Source of the DNA: Planococcus wigleyi
GTDB lineage: Bacteria > Bacillota > Bacilli > Bacillales_A > Planococcaceae
Reading direction: 5' to 3'
Assembly (NCBI RefSeq): GCF_014836985.1
Contig: NZ_JACSPU010000001.1
Location: forward strand, 493,473-557,472
Length of the DNA: 64,000 bases
The stretch's first letter is position 1. Each line of letters starts with the position of its first letter. Both the position numbers and the translations under genes were made by a program. Shown here piece after piece: positions 1 through 8,267 of the stretch. The notes under the pieces were generated by a model. The model made no database searches. It had not been told where the DNA came from and saw only the letters and a list, made by a program, of their open reading frames with translations.

Positions 1-737
1 CTTCGGGCGGAGTAAGTGGCATCAGTACTTTATTGAAAGGGTTATTTGAATGGAAACCAGCATTTGTGCAATGGGCATTCAATATCCCTTTGTTTATTGC
101 AGGCTTGATTTTATTAGGGAAAAATTTTGGCGTTAAAACGGCTGTAGGGACCGTATTCCTTCCGTTTGTCGTCTTCCTGACAGAATCATGGGAACCATGG
201 ACACGTGATCCCTTGCTTGGGGCTTTGTTCGGAGGGATCATGGTTGGTCTTGGATTAGGAATCGTATTCCGAGGGAAAGCATCTACAGGCGGGACGGATC
301 TGGCCGCCCAGATCATTACCAAATTTACTGGGCTGACGCTCGGGACAAGTGTTGCCATGATTGATGGATTTATCGTATTGGCTGCGGCATTGGTATTTGA
401 TATCGAGAAAGGCCTTTATGCATTGATCGGCCTTTACGTGACGACCAAAACCATCGACCTTGTCCAGGTAGGGTTTGGCCAATCCAAATTGGTTTATATT
501 ATTACTACAAAACAAATGGAGATCCGTGATGCCATTTATGAAGAAGTGGACCGGGGGGTTACAGAATTGGCTGCAACCGGAGGTTATTCGGGAACAGAAA
601 AACCTTTATTGATGGTGGTTATTCCTCAAACGGAATTTACGAAACTGAAACAATTGGTGAAATTTATCGATCCTTCCGCATTTGTTATTGTCTCGGATGC
701 CTCAGAAGTTTTAGGTGAAGGTTTTAAACGGGCGTAA
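1..737 (+). CDS. YitT family membrane protein (5' truncated by window edge)
   Basis: The reading frame is open from base 3, so the true start lies before the window; the TTG at 33 is internal. The visible 244 residues begin in a Gly/Ser-rich stretch (SGGVSGIST) typical of the YitT N-terminal region, continue through several hydrophobic membrane segments up to about residue 150, and end in a soluble DUF2179-like domain. YitT proteins are multi-pass membrane proteins of unknown transport role. It lies directly before cccB and ftsEX, the place held by yvjA in B. subtilis, which supports orthology. The family call is firm; the function is unknown. Confidence 0.85.
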   Translation, partial: SGGVSGISTLLKGLFEWKPAFVQWAFNIPLFIAGLILLGKNFGVKTAVGTVFLPFVVFLTESWEPWTRDPLLGALFGGIMVGLGLGIVFRGKASTGGTDLAAQIITKFTGLTLGTSVAMIDGFIVLAAALVFDIEKGLYALIGLYVTTKTIDLVQVGFGQSKLVYIITTKQMEIRDAIYEEVDRGVTELAATGGYSGTEKPLLMVVIPQTEFTKLKQLVKFIDPSAFVIVSDASEVLGEGFKRA

Positions 738-787
738 CTTTGGTATACTCTAATAGGAAGAGATAATACATCTGAGGAGGTCACCAA

Positions 788-1129
788 ATGAAAAAACAGT
801 TGATGGCTATATTATTCGGATCAGCACTTATCCTTGGTGCGTGCGGCGGCGGAGATACGACTGAACCGGAAGAGGCACCTGCTGACAGTGGCGGTGAAGA
901 AGCAGCAGCGGTGGATGCGGAACAAGTGGTTCAGCAAAATTGCATTTCCTGCCATGGTGAAAACCTGGAAGGTGCAGGGAATTTCCCGGCTTTGAACAAT
1001 GTTGGTTCGCGTTTATCGCAAGATGAAATTCGCTCAGTAATCGAAAATGGTAAAGGTGCAATGCCAGCAAACATCATTGAAGGTGAAGAAGCCGATGCTG
1101 TTGCAGAGTACTTAGCAAGCATGAAATAA
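788..1129 (+). CDS. cccB: Membrane-anchored cytochrome c-551 (CccB type)
   Basis: This is a 113-residue lipoprotein cytochrome c. The signal peptide ends in a lipobox with Cys19 as the lipid-anchored residue. An acidic, Ala/Gly-rich linker of about 25 residues follows, then one heme c domain with the covalent motif C52-I-S-C55-H56 and a likely axial Met92 (GAMPA). It should carry electrons on the outer face of the membrane, between the menaquinol-cytochrome c reductase and cytochrome c oxidase. The ATG at 788 has a strong GAGGAGG ribosome site. Its place between the YitT gene and ftsE matches cccB of B. subtilis. Confidence 0.9.
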   Translation: MKKQLMAILFGSALILGACGGGDTTEPEEAPADSGGEEAAAVDAEQVVQQNCISCHGENLEGAGNFPALNNVGSRLSQDEIRSVIENGKGAMPANIIEGEEADAVAEYLASMK

Positions 1130-1160
1130 ATCTGCTAATTAGCAGGTTTATTTTTTTTTG
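1125..1160 (+). terminator. Intrinsic terminator after cccB
   Basis: A near-perfect inverted repeat centred on CTGCTAATTAGCAG (1132-1145), with flanking AATAAA/TTTATT pairing, is followed by a run of nine Ts. The stem starts within the last codons and stop of cccB. The rest of the gap to ftsE (about 1161-1398) is AT-rich; I see a TATAAT at 1325-1330 but no convincing -35 partner. Confidence 0.85.
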
Positions 1161-1398
1161 CCAAAAAATAGGTCCGAATAGCATATTTATGTTTAGAAAA
1201 AGGATAAAAATGGTTTTTAAAAGGTCTATAATTACGCCAAGAAGTATTTTTTCATATAGTTCTGATTATTCAGATTGAATTTTAAATGATACAGAAATGT
1301 AATAAAAATATATGTTTAAGGTGTTATAATGAGTTTGCTGCAAAATTCTATGGAAATAATTTTGGCATTTAGCCAATTAATAATAGGTGGGTAATAAA

Positions 1399-2085
1399 AT
1401 GATTCAAATGAAAAATGTCTACAAGAAATATCCGAATGGCATTGTCGCCTTGAACGGTCTGAACGTTGAAATCGAACAAGGAGAATTCGTATATATTGTA
1501 GGTCCGAGTGGAGCAGGGAAATCAACATTCATCAAAATGATGTATCGCGAAGAACGTCCATCTTCAGGCCAGATGTTTGTGGATGATATCGATATAGCAA
1601 CATTGAAGAACAGAAAAGTTCCGATGCTGCGCCGTCAGATCGGAGTCGTGTTCCAGGATTTCAAATTACTGACGAAGTTGAATGTTTATGAAAATGTAGC
1701 ATTTGCCTTGGAAGTAATTGAAGAAAAACCACAAGCAATCAAAAAGCGTGTCATGGAAGTATTGGATCTGGTTGGCTTGAAGCACAAAGCCAAAATGTTT
1801 CCGACTGAATTATCCGGTGGCGAACAGCAACGTGTTTCAATTGCGCGTTCGATCGTCAACATGCCGAAAGTAATGATAGCGGATGAACCGACTGGAAACC
1901 TGGATCCGGAGACAGCATGGGACATCATGAATTTGTTCGAGCGGATCAACAAAGCAGGAACAACGGTAATTATGGCAACGCATAATCAACAAATCGTCAA
2001 TACGCTCAGACATCGCGTTATTGCAATAGAAGGCGGATTAATTGTCCGTGATGTAGCTGGAGGTGATTACGGCTATGAAGGGTAG
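1399..2085 (+). CDS. ftsE: Cell-division ABC transporter ATPase FtsE
   Basis: This 228-residue ABC ATPase has Walker A GPSGAGKST at residues 35-43, signature LSGGEQQR near 138 and Walker B with DEPTGNLD near 162. With FtsX it forms a complex that turns ATP hydrolysis into activation of peptidoglycan hydrolases at the cell wall rather than transport. The ATG at 1399 is chosen because AGGTGG lies 8 bases upstream and the resulting length equals that of the B. subtilis protein; an in-frame GTG at 1387 lies inside that ribosome site. The end overlaps ftsX by 11 bases, so the two are translationally coupled. Confidence 0.95.
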   Translation: MIQMKNVYKKYPNGIVALNGLNVEIEQGEFVYIVGPSGAGKSTFIKMMYREERPSSGQMFVDDIDIATLKNRKVPMLRRQIGVVFQDFKLLTKLNVYENVAFALEVIEEKPQAIKKRVMEVLDLVGLKHKAKMFPTELSGGEQQRVSIARSIVNMPKVMIADEPTGNLDPETAWDIMNLFERINKAGTTVIMATHNQQIVNTLRHRVIAIEGGLIVRDVAGGDYGYEG

Positions 2086-2959
2086 AACATTGGTACGCCA
2101 TTTCAAAGAAAGTTTCAAAAGCATCGGAAGAAACAGCTGGATGACATTTGCATCTGTAAGTGCTGTAACAGTAACGTTATTGTTGGTCGGGGTATTTGTT
2201 CTTATCATGATGAACTTGAACAAAGTGGCCGATGATCTTGAAAACGATGTTGAAATTAAAGTATTCGTTTCCTTGGACGCTTCGGAAGAGACGGTCCAGA
2301 ACCTGGAATCGAAAATAACTGAAATGCCTGGTGTTGAATCGACCAACTTCTCGACAAAAGAAGAAGAGTTGACTGACTTGGTTCTTGATTTTGGGGACGA
2401 GTTAAGCTTATTCGAACAAAGCAATCCATTGTTCGATGTTTTTTATGTAAAAGCACTTGACCCGCAGCAAACTGAAAAAGTGGCCACAGATATAGCGGCT
2501 TTTGAACATATAGAAGATGTGAAGTACGGAGAAGGCAAAATAGAAAAACTCTTTAATTTCTTGAATGCCGGAAGAAATGTCGGGTTGATTTTAATCCTTG
2601 CATTGCTGTTTACAGCCATGTTCTTGATTTCCAATACGATTCGAATCACAATTGTTGCGAGACGACGTGAAATTGAAATCATGAAATTGGTGGGTGCAAC
2701 AAACTGGTTTGTCCGAATTCCATTTATTTTGGAGGGTATGTGGCTTGGCCTGTTAGGTTCCATCATTCCAATTGGTCTTGTAGCATTGCTTTACAGCAAA
2801 ATCACCGAATTTGCACAGCCCCGCTTGAGTGGCGAACTGTTCCAGCTATTGGAGTTTACACCATTCATTTACCAGGTAAGCGCCTTGATCTTGCTGATGG
2901 GTGTATTTATCGGGATTTGGGGAAGCTTCATGTCCATCAGAAAATTCTTGCGTGTGTAA
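2075..2959 (+). CDS. ftsX: Cell-division protein FtsX
   Basis: This 294-residue membrane partner of FtsE has the family topology: a short cytoplasmic N-terminus, a first membrane segment near residues 20-45, a large extracellular loop to about 165, and three further membrane segments (FtsX/MacB fold). The extracellular loop is what contacts the regulated wall hydrolase in studied FtsEX systems. The ATG at 2075 has GGAGGT about 10 bases upstream and gives the usual start; an in-frame GTG at 2063 sits in the ribosome site. A secreted M23 hydrolase is the next gene, which suggests that it is the FtsEX target. Confidence 0.95.
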   Translation: MKGRTLVRHFKESFKSIGRNSWMTFASVSAVTVTLLLVGVFVLIMMNLNKVADDLENDVEIKVFVSLDASEETVQNLESKITEMPGVESTNFSTKEEELTDLVLDFGDELSLFEQSNPLFDVFYVKALDPQQTEKVATDIAAFEHIEDVKYGEGKIEKLFNFLNAGRNVGLILILALLFTAMFLISNTIRITIVARRREIEIMKLVGATNWFVRIPFILEGMWLGLLGSIIPIGLVALLYSKITEFAQPRLSGELFQLLEFTPFIYQVSALILLMGVFIGIWGSFMSIRKFLRV

Positions 2960-2970
2960 CATAGATTTAG

Positions 2971-2994
2971 AAACGGCCTGCATGTAGGCCGTTT
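2971..2994 (+). other. Stem-loop between ftsX and the M23 hydrolase gene
   Basis: A nine-base perfect inverted repeat, AAACGGCCT with AGGCCGTTT around a six-base loop, lies 12 bases after the ftsX stop and about 60 bases before the next start. No T-run follows, so it does not look like a terminator. It could be an mRNA processing or stability element that sets different levels for ftsEX and the hydrolase. Confidence 0.5.
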
Positions 2995-3053
2995 ACATAG
3001 AAAAAACGGAAATAGATAGAAAAAGAGCGTAAAGCCGAAAGGGGATCACGAAC

Positions 3054-4496
3054 TTGAATTCGAAGTCGAAATGGATGTTGACTGGTGTTTCATCGGTATT
3101 AGCACTTACCTTGTTGATTCCAACAGCAAATGCAGATACATTGAGTGAATTACAGCAAGAACAACAAAAAGTAGAACAAAAACAAAATGAATTAAATTCT
3201 GGAATCAGTGAAAAATCCAACGAAATGAATCAAAACCAATCTACACTGGAGAGCATCATGGCTAAAATCCAGGAGTTGGAGAACCAAATGCAAGAAACCC
3301 AGTCAAAAATTAATGGAGTTCAAGGCGAAATTGATCAAACAATCGTTGAGATTGAAGAGCTGCAGAAATCAATTGAAGAACTGGAACGAAAAATTGCTGA
3401 ACGTACAGAGCTTCTTCAGGAACGTGCACGTGCTATCCAATTGAGCGGCGGCTCTGTGGATTACATAGATGTATTACTGGGTGCCAATAGTTTTGTTGAT
3501 TTTATTGACCGTTTTTCAGCAGTCAATACATTGATTGATGCAGATCGCGAAATCATGACAGAACAGGCGGAAGATAAAAAGCTATTGGGCGAACAGAAGG
3601 CTTTAGTTGAAACAAAACTTGCAGAGCAGGAAGAACGCCGTGCAGAACTTGTTAATTTGAAGGAATCACTGGAAGGCCAAAAAGCGCAGCAAGCAGGCCT
3701 CGTGAAAGATTTGAAAGCTGAGCAGGAGCGCTTGGCAAAAGAGAAAACTTCACTCGTGCAACAACGTGATGAAGCAATTGATATAAGTGCTGATCTTGAA
3801 ACAAAAATCGTTAATGAACAAGCGCGTCTGGCAGAATTGGCGAGAAAAGCTGAAGAAGAACGCCAACGTAAGCTAGCGGCAGAGCGTGCAGCAGCAGAAA
3901 AAGCAGCAGCAGAAAAAGCGGCAGCAGAACGCGCTGTAGCAGAACGTGCAGCAGCTGAAAGAGCGGCAGCAGAAAAAGCAGCCAGCAAATCTCAAGCAGC
4001 CAAAGCACCGGCAGCAGCAAGTGCACCGGCTTCAACGCCGGCTCCAGCTTACAGTGCTCCTGAACCAGCAGTGTCAGTAAGCGCAAGCTCAGGATTTATT
4101 CGTCCAGCAGCTGGACGCTTCACTTCTAAATTCGGCTGGCGTGATATCGGTTCTGGTCCGGAATTCCACCAGGGCGTAGATATTGCCAACAGCAAAGGCA
4201 CTACGATTGTAGCTGCAGCGAACGGATTCGTTTCTTATGCAGGATCGATGGGCGGCTACGGCAATGTAGTTATCATTACTCACTCGATCAACGGACAAAC
4301 GCATGCGACTGTTTATGCACACTTGAATTCGATTAGCGTGTCAGTCGGACAGCAAGTTTCACAGGGACAAAAAGTTGGCGGAATGGGGAACACTGGACGT
4401 TCATTCGGTGATCACCTGCATTTCGAAATCCATGTTGGACCTTGGAATGGCGGACGGACAAACGCAGTGAATCCAGCAAGCTATATTTCTTTATAA
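3054..4496 (+). CDS. Secreted coiled-coil M23 peptidoglycan hydrolase, probable FtsEX partner
   Basis: This 480-residue secreted protein has a signal peptide (cleavage after ANA near residue 27), a long Gln/Glu-rich coiled coil (about 30-270), an Ala/Lys/Glu low-complexity stretch (about 280-320) with an Ala/Pro linker, and a C-terminal LytM/M23 metallopeptidase domain. The zinc motifs are intact: HQGVD for the first, THATVYAH, and HLHFE for the last. This architecture is that of EnvC/PcsB-type proteins, whose coiled coil is held by FtsX. The start is a TTG at 3054 with AAAGGGGA 8 bases upstream; an ATG at 3072 is also in frame. It is not CwlO itself, which has an NlpC/P60 domain, but occupies a comparable role by position. 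Confidence 0.88.
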   Translation: MNSKSKWMLTGVSSVLALTLLIPTANADTLSELQQEQQKVEQKQNELNSGISEKSNEMNQNQSTLESIMAKIQELENQMQETQSKINGVQGEIDQTIVEIEELQKSIEELERKIAERTELLQERARAIQLSGGSVDYIDVLLGANSFVDFIDRFSAVNTLIDADREIMTEQAEDKKLLGEQKALVETKLAEQEERRAELVNLKESLEGQKAQQAGLVKDLKAEQERLAKEKTSLVQQRDEAIDISADLETKIVNEQARLAELARKAEEERQRKLAAERAAAEKAAAEKAAAERAVAERAAAERAAAEKAASKSQAAKAPAAASAPASTPAPAYSAPEPAVSVSASSGFIRPAAGRFTSKFGWRDIGSGPEFHQGVDIANSKGTTIVAAANGFVSYAGSMGGYGNVVIITHSINGQTHATVYAHLNSISVSVGQQVSQGQKVGGMGNTGRSFGDHLHFEIHVGPWNGGRTNAVNPASYISL

Positions 4497-4500
4497 GTAC

Positions 4501-4535
4501 AAACAGCCGGCCTCGTGATGCCGGCTGTTTTTCTA
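4501..4535 (+). terminator. Intrinsic terminator after the M23 hydrolase gene
   Basis: A perfect 11-bp stem (AAACAGCCGGC paired with GCCGGCTGTTT, 8-base loop) ends in a short T-run. It closes the ftsEX-hydrolase unit. Confidence 0.9.
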
Positions 4536-4731
4536 TTCTGCGATTCTGTCACATTTCGCAATAAACATAGTGGAACAAGTCACCTGATTTATCGTATGAT
4601 AAAGAGAAACTTCAATTTATGTGGGTTTCTTCATCCCCCATTGATTGTTAGTTGATCCAATCGGACTTTTACGGCCAGTGGGATCACCTGCTTGTTAAAG
4701 CGGGATGAAAGTTGAATGGAGTGAATAACAG

Positions 4732-5310
4732 ATGCCTAAAAAGATAATTGGCTTATTAGTGTTGGCTGTTATGATAGCCATTGTTGTAATAGGGGCTGTG
4801 AAGAATAACATGGCGGATTCTGATGCATTGGATGGCATGGCACTCGGCAGCGATGTGGATTTTTTGCCGACAGATGAAGGCCTCGCCAAAGGAGAAAAAG
4901 CACCGGATTTTCTGCTGACTACATTGGATGGCGAGGAAGTCAAACTTTCGGATTATCAGGGAAAGAAAGTGCTGCTGAATTTCTGGGCTACCTGGTGTCC
5001 CCCTTGCAGAGCCGAAATGCCGCATATGCAAACCTATTATGATGAACAGGCAAAAGACGAAAATGTCGTGATTCTGGCAGTCAATTTAACGACTGAAGAC
5101 AAGGGACTCGGGAAGATCGAAGATTTCGTTGAAGAATTTGGATTGGAGTTCCCGATTCCGATGGATGAAAACGGGGATGTGGGAGCTTTATATCAGGCGG
5201 TATCAATTCCGACTTCGTATGCCATCGATACAGAAGGACGTATTCAAAATAAAGTGGTGGGCCCGATGGATGAAACGATGATGGAGCAATTGATTGAAGA
5301 ATTGGAATAG
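4732..5310 (+). CDS. Membrane-anchored TlpA/ResA-type thiol-disulfide oxidoreductase
   Basis: This 192-residue protein has an uncleaved N-terminal membrane anchor (residues 4-23) and an extracytoplasmic thioredoxin-like domain with the active site W88-C89-P-P-C92 and a cis-proline region (SIPTS). The CxxC flanks (NFWATWCPPCRAEMP) are those of the AhpC/TSA-Redoxin branch that includes ResA and StoA. It likely reduces disulfides outside the membrane, for example in apocytochromes c. The presence of cccB nearby fits, but this gene is not next to the cytochrome c maturation genes, so the substrate is inferred. It probably forms a unit with the PLP enzyme 11 bases downstream. Confidence 0.85.
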   Translation: MPKKIIGLLVLAVMIAIVVIGAVKNNMADSDALDGMALGSDVDFLPTDEGLAKGEKAPDFLLTTLDGEEVKLSDYQGKKVLLNFWATWCPPCRAEMPHMQTYYDEQAKDENVVILAVNLTTEDKGLGKIEDFVEEFGLEFPIPMDENGDVGALYQAVSIPTSYAIDTEGRIQNKVVGPMDETMMEQLIEELE

Positions 5311-5321
5311 GAGATGGACTC

Positions 5322-6428
5322 ATGACCTCGCTTGAAACGAAATCCGTACACACTGCAACAATGAAAGAACGTACCATCCAATCAAAAGTTATGCCGCTAT
5401 ACCAGACTTCCGCTTTTTCGTTTTCCTCTTTGGAAGAGCTTGAAGGTTATTATGAAGGCAATGGCACCTATCTGTACTCGCGTACAGCCAATCCGAATAC
5501 CGATGCACTCGGCCAGACTGTAGCGGATCTGGAAGGGGCTCCAAAAGGCGTTTCGGCATCTTCCGGCACTTCGGCTATACTGGCGGGGATCTTGTCGGTG
5601 GTGAAAACCGGAGACCATATCCTGGCAGCTCAGGATGTATACGGGGGAACTTTTCATCTATTGAAAGAAGAATTGGTGTTGATGGGAATTCAGGTTCATT
5701 TTGCCGATTTTTCGAACGTCAGCGAAATCGAACAGATTTTAATCGATTTTCCTGAAGTCAAGCTGATTTTCAGTGAATCGATTACCAATCCATTTTTGCG
5801 CCTGGAAGATATCGAAGCGCTAAACCAACTGAAACGGCATTACGGTGTCCGGCTAATGATTGACAACACCTTCGCTACGCCTTATACAATGACGCCTTAT
5901 GCCCTTGGTGCTGATTTGGTCGCTCACAGTGCGACAAAGTATCTCGGAGGCCACAGTGATGTCACAGCGGGCGTTTTGGTAGGGGATGCCGATCTGATTG
6001 GCATCGCTGAAAAACGTGTGGTGAATTTAGGTTTGAACTTAAGCCCTTTTGAAGCCTGGTTGACAATCCGGGGAATCAAAACGCTGGCGTTGCGAATGAA
6101 GACGCAAACCGAAAATGCCATAGCAATTGCAGCTTTTCTGGAAGACAAGGCACGTGTCTGGCATCCAGGAGTAGGCGCCATTGTATCCTTCGAATTGCCT
6201 GAAACTGTCGATGTGTCGAAATTCTTTTCTTCACTCGGCTGGATAAAAATCGTGCCGACTTTGGCAGGCGTAGAAACGACAGTGTCATATCCTTACGGAA
6301 CATCGCACCGCGCGTTGTCTGCAGAAGAAAAAGAGAAAATTGGTGTGACTCGCCAAGTGATTCGGCTGTCTGCTGGAATTGAAGGCACCGACGATATATT
6401 GGAACAATTGGGTGCGGCTTTTGTTTAA
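5322..6428 (+). CDS. Cys/Met-metabolism PLP-dependent enzyme (cystathionine synthase/lyase family)
   Basis: This 368-residue fold-type I PLP enzyme carries the pyridoxal lysine in SATK206YLGGH, the ring-stacking and PLP-binding residues around D181NTF, and the tail motif (LSAGIEG) of the trans-sulfuration family. Family members make or break cystathionine, or cleave methionine or homocysteine. Sequence alone does not separate cystathionine gamma-synthase from the beta- or gamma-lyases or methionine gamma-lyase here. GGAGATGG precedes the ATG. The gene follows the thioredoxin-like gene by 11 bases, so the two are probably co-transcribed. Confidence 0.85.
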   Translation: MTSLETKSVHTATMKERTIQSKVMPLYQTSAFSFSSLEELEGYYEGNGTYLYSRTANPNTDALGQTVADLEGAPKGVSASSGTSAILAGILSVVKTGDHILAAQDVYGGTFHLLKEELVLMGIQVHFADFSNVSEIEQILIDFPEVKLIFSESITNPFLRLEDIEALNQLKRHYGVRLMIDNTFATPYTMTPYALGADLVAHSATKYLGGHSDVTAGVLVGDADLIGIAEKRVVNLGLNLSPFEAWLTIRGIKTLALRMKTQTENAIAIAAFLEDKARVWHPGVGAIVSFELPETVDVSKFFSSLGWIKIVPTLAGVETTVSYPYGTSHRALSAEEKEKIGVTRQVIRLSAGIEGTDDILEQLGAAFV

Positions 6429-6512
6429 CTGAAAAAGAAGTGCAGAAAGCCGGTTTTCTTTGGTACAATAATAACTAAAGTCAATTGCCGGTGATAGGAT
6501 GGTGTAAGAACA

Positions 6513-7670
6513 GTGATAATGGATTTAATAGTAGCTATTGGCAGATTTTTTGTGAATCCGGTTTTTTACATAGCATTGCTTGCTGCAGTGTTATTGGGAT
6601 ATTACAGAGTTAAAAAAGAAAGAAAAATTTTCAGGATCCGTATCGTATATGGCCTGACAGAATTTAAACGGCTCATTAAAGATGGTTGGCTGTACGCTTT
6701 AGTCTTTTCTGTGCTGTTTGCAGGAATCGGGCTGGTTGTACCGATGGATTGGCTGATCGCCTTGAGCATCGTCTCCATTGTGTTGATGGCTACGACTTTT
6801 TACCAAGCAGGCTCATTCATTTATTTGGCTGCGGCAGCTGTAGGTTTAAGTTGGTTGTTCAGCGCGAATGAGTGGACTTTGAATTTCGGGTTTTTTAAAT
6901 TTGAAGGAGTGGCTTTTTCCTACGAATGGCTCGTTCCGGTTGCGTTGATTGCAGGTGCATTAGTATTTGCAGAAGGCAAAATGATCGGCAAAGCGGCAGC
7001 GGACGCCGCTTCTCCACGTTTGCATAAATCTGGGCGTGGCCTCAAGGCTGCTGCTTACATTTCGAAACGTTTGTGGCTGCTGCCGATCTTATTGGTGGTG
7101 CCCGGGTCATTGATCGAATCATACGCCCCTTACTGGCCTCAATTGCCGATCGGGGAATCCAGTTTTTCGCTGATTTTGTTCCCGTTCATCTTTGGATTCC
7201 AAGGGCGGTCGCAGCGCACCTTGCCGGTGTATCTATATCCACAGGTCGCTAAAGCGGTATCCACTTTGGGGATCGGCATTGTAATTGTCGGATTAGCTGC
7301 CTTGTTGTGGCAGCCGCTGGCAGTTGTCGCATTGGCAGCTGGAGTAATCGGCCGCATCGCCATTGCTGTCCGTTTTGCAATGAAAGAACGCAGCGGAAAT
7401 TACGCTGTAACTCCCCAATCCCAAGGCGTCATGATCGTCGATGTTTTGCCGGATTCTCCCGCTGACAAAATGGGCTTGCTGCGCGGCGAAGTGATCCGCA
7501 AAGTAAACGGTATCGCTATTGCGAATGAATCAGAGCTCTATGAAGCAATTCAAGTCAACGCGGCGCATTGCCGTCTGGAAGTGCTGGACCATAACCTGGA
7601 AGTCCGTTTGCGCCAGCATGTCATTTTCCGGCACGACCATCATCGCCTGGGGTTATTAGTGGTCAATTAA
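6513..7670 (+). CDS. minJ: MinJ-like polar division-site protein (multi-pass membrane, PDZ)
   Basis: This 385-residue protein has about eight membrane helices over residues 1-290 and a C-terminal PDZ domain (about 300-375, with the carboxylate-binding loop near DVLPDSPADKMGL). In B. subtilis MinJ bridges DivIVA at the poles with MinD and so confines division to midcell. The assignment rests on the topology-plus-PDZ design and on the neighbours: ftsEX lies upstream and csbA follows, as in B. subtilis. The start is GTG 6513 or ATG 6519, with AGGATGG upstream of both; I keep the longer form. Confidence 0.8.
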   Translation: MIMDLIVAIGRFFVNPVFYIALLAAVLLGYYRVKKERKIFRIRIVYGLTEFKRLIKDGWLYALVFSVLFAGIGLVVPMDWLIALSIVSIVLMATTFYQAGSFIYLAAAAVGLSWLFSANEWTLNFGFFKFEGVAFSYEWLVPVALIAGALVFAEGKMIGKAAADAASPRLHKSGRGLKAAAYISKRLWLLPILLVVPGSLIESYAPYWPQLPIGESSFSLILFPFIFGFQGRSQRTLPVYLYPQVAKAVSTLGIGIVIVGLAALLWQPLAVVALAAGVIGRIAIAVRFAMKERSGNYAVTPQSQGVMIVDVLPDSPADKMGLLRGEVIRKVNGIAIANESELYEAIQVNAAHCRLEVLDHNLEVRLRQHVIFRHDHHRLGLLVVN

Positions 7671-7682
7671 GGAGCTAATCTA

Positions 7683-7940
7683 ATGGAATCAATGGTAACG
7701 AAATTTATTTTGTCTCTGCTGGTGCCTGGGCTGCTCGTCATTTTGTTTACGAGAGTCACGTTCAACCACATTGTTGCATTGATTTTGACTGTGGCGCTTA
7801 TGGCAGCAGCTGTTTATGCGGGTTATACCCATACATGGCTGTTGTTCATTGCCAATGCGGCTTCTTTAACCGCAGGATTCTGGTATTCCACAAATATGTT
7901 CAACCGCAGAAAAAAAGCCGAAGCTCATGAAAATGAGTGA
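7683..7940 (+). CDS. csbA: CsbA family small membrane protein (DUF2198)
   Basis: This is an 85-residue protein with three predicted membrane segments and the family hallmark LFTRVTFNH near residues 20-28. CsbA was first found as a sigma-B-controlled gene in B. subtilis; its function is unknown. The ATG at 7683 has AAGGAG 8 bases upstream, and that ribosome site overlaps the minJ stop, so the two are likely one transcript. In B. subtilis csbA is followed by uvrB; here it is followed by azlCD on the other strand. Confidence 0.82.
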   Translation: MESMVTKFILSLLVPGLLVILFTRVTFNHIVALILTVALMAAAVYAGYTHTWLLFIANAASLTAGFWYSTNMFNRRKKAEAHENE

Positions 7941-7952
7941 CGGCTTTTTTGT
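7911..7952 (+). terminator. Bidirectional terminator overlapping the csbA end
   Basis: AAAAAAGCCG (7911-7920) pairs with CGGCTTTTTT (7941-7950), with an inner CTCAT/ATGAG stem. The left arm codes for the last charged residues of csbA. The A- and T-rich flanks let it serve both csbA and the opposing azlCD transcript. Confidence 0.85.
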
Positions 7953-7961
7953 TATATAGAT

Positions 7962-8267
7962 TTAAATGATTAAACTTAAAACTGCCAGTACGGCAATCGA
8001 ACCGAGGACCACAATCATGACGTTAGCTCCGGTGAAAGCGATGCCGAATGCGGCGATAGCGCCGATTACGCCATACCAAATATTTTCCTGGATAAAAAAG
8101 ATCGCCGGGAAAATCAAAGCACCTAAAACAGCATAAGGGATATTGCGCAAGACATTCTGAAGGGTTTGAGGCAGTTCCTTGCCTTCCAAAAAAGCAAGTG
8201 GAATGGCGCGTGGGATATAGGTCACCACTGCCATGCCAAGTATCATCCACCAGTACCATGAACCCAT
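7962..8267 (-). CDS. azlD: Branched-chain amino acid export subunit AzlD
   Basis: This is a 101-residue small integral membrane protein with four helices and the AzlD motif TYIPRAIPLAFLEG near residues 16-30. With AzlC it forms an exporter of branched-chain amino acids and analogues such as 4-azaleucine. The ATG at 8267 overlaps the azlC stop by one base (TAATG), with AAAGGAGT upstream; a longer reading from 8297 would run into azlC without its own ribosome site. Confidence 0.88.
   Translation of the reverse strand: MGSWYWWMILGMAVVTYIPRAIPLAFLEGKELPQTLQNVLRNIPYAVLGALIFPAIFFIQENIWYGVIGAIAAFGIAFTGANVMIVVLGSIAVLAVLSLII

Noticed and set aside
738-787. Promoter TTGGTA-N16-GATAAT before cccB
   Set aside because: The start point would fall inside the ribosome site of cccB, so the elements are probably accidental.
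3461-3988. 175-codon minus-strand Ser/Ala/Arg-rich frame
   Set aside because: It is the complement of the low-complexity Ala/Glu/Lys coiled coil of the M23 hydrolase.
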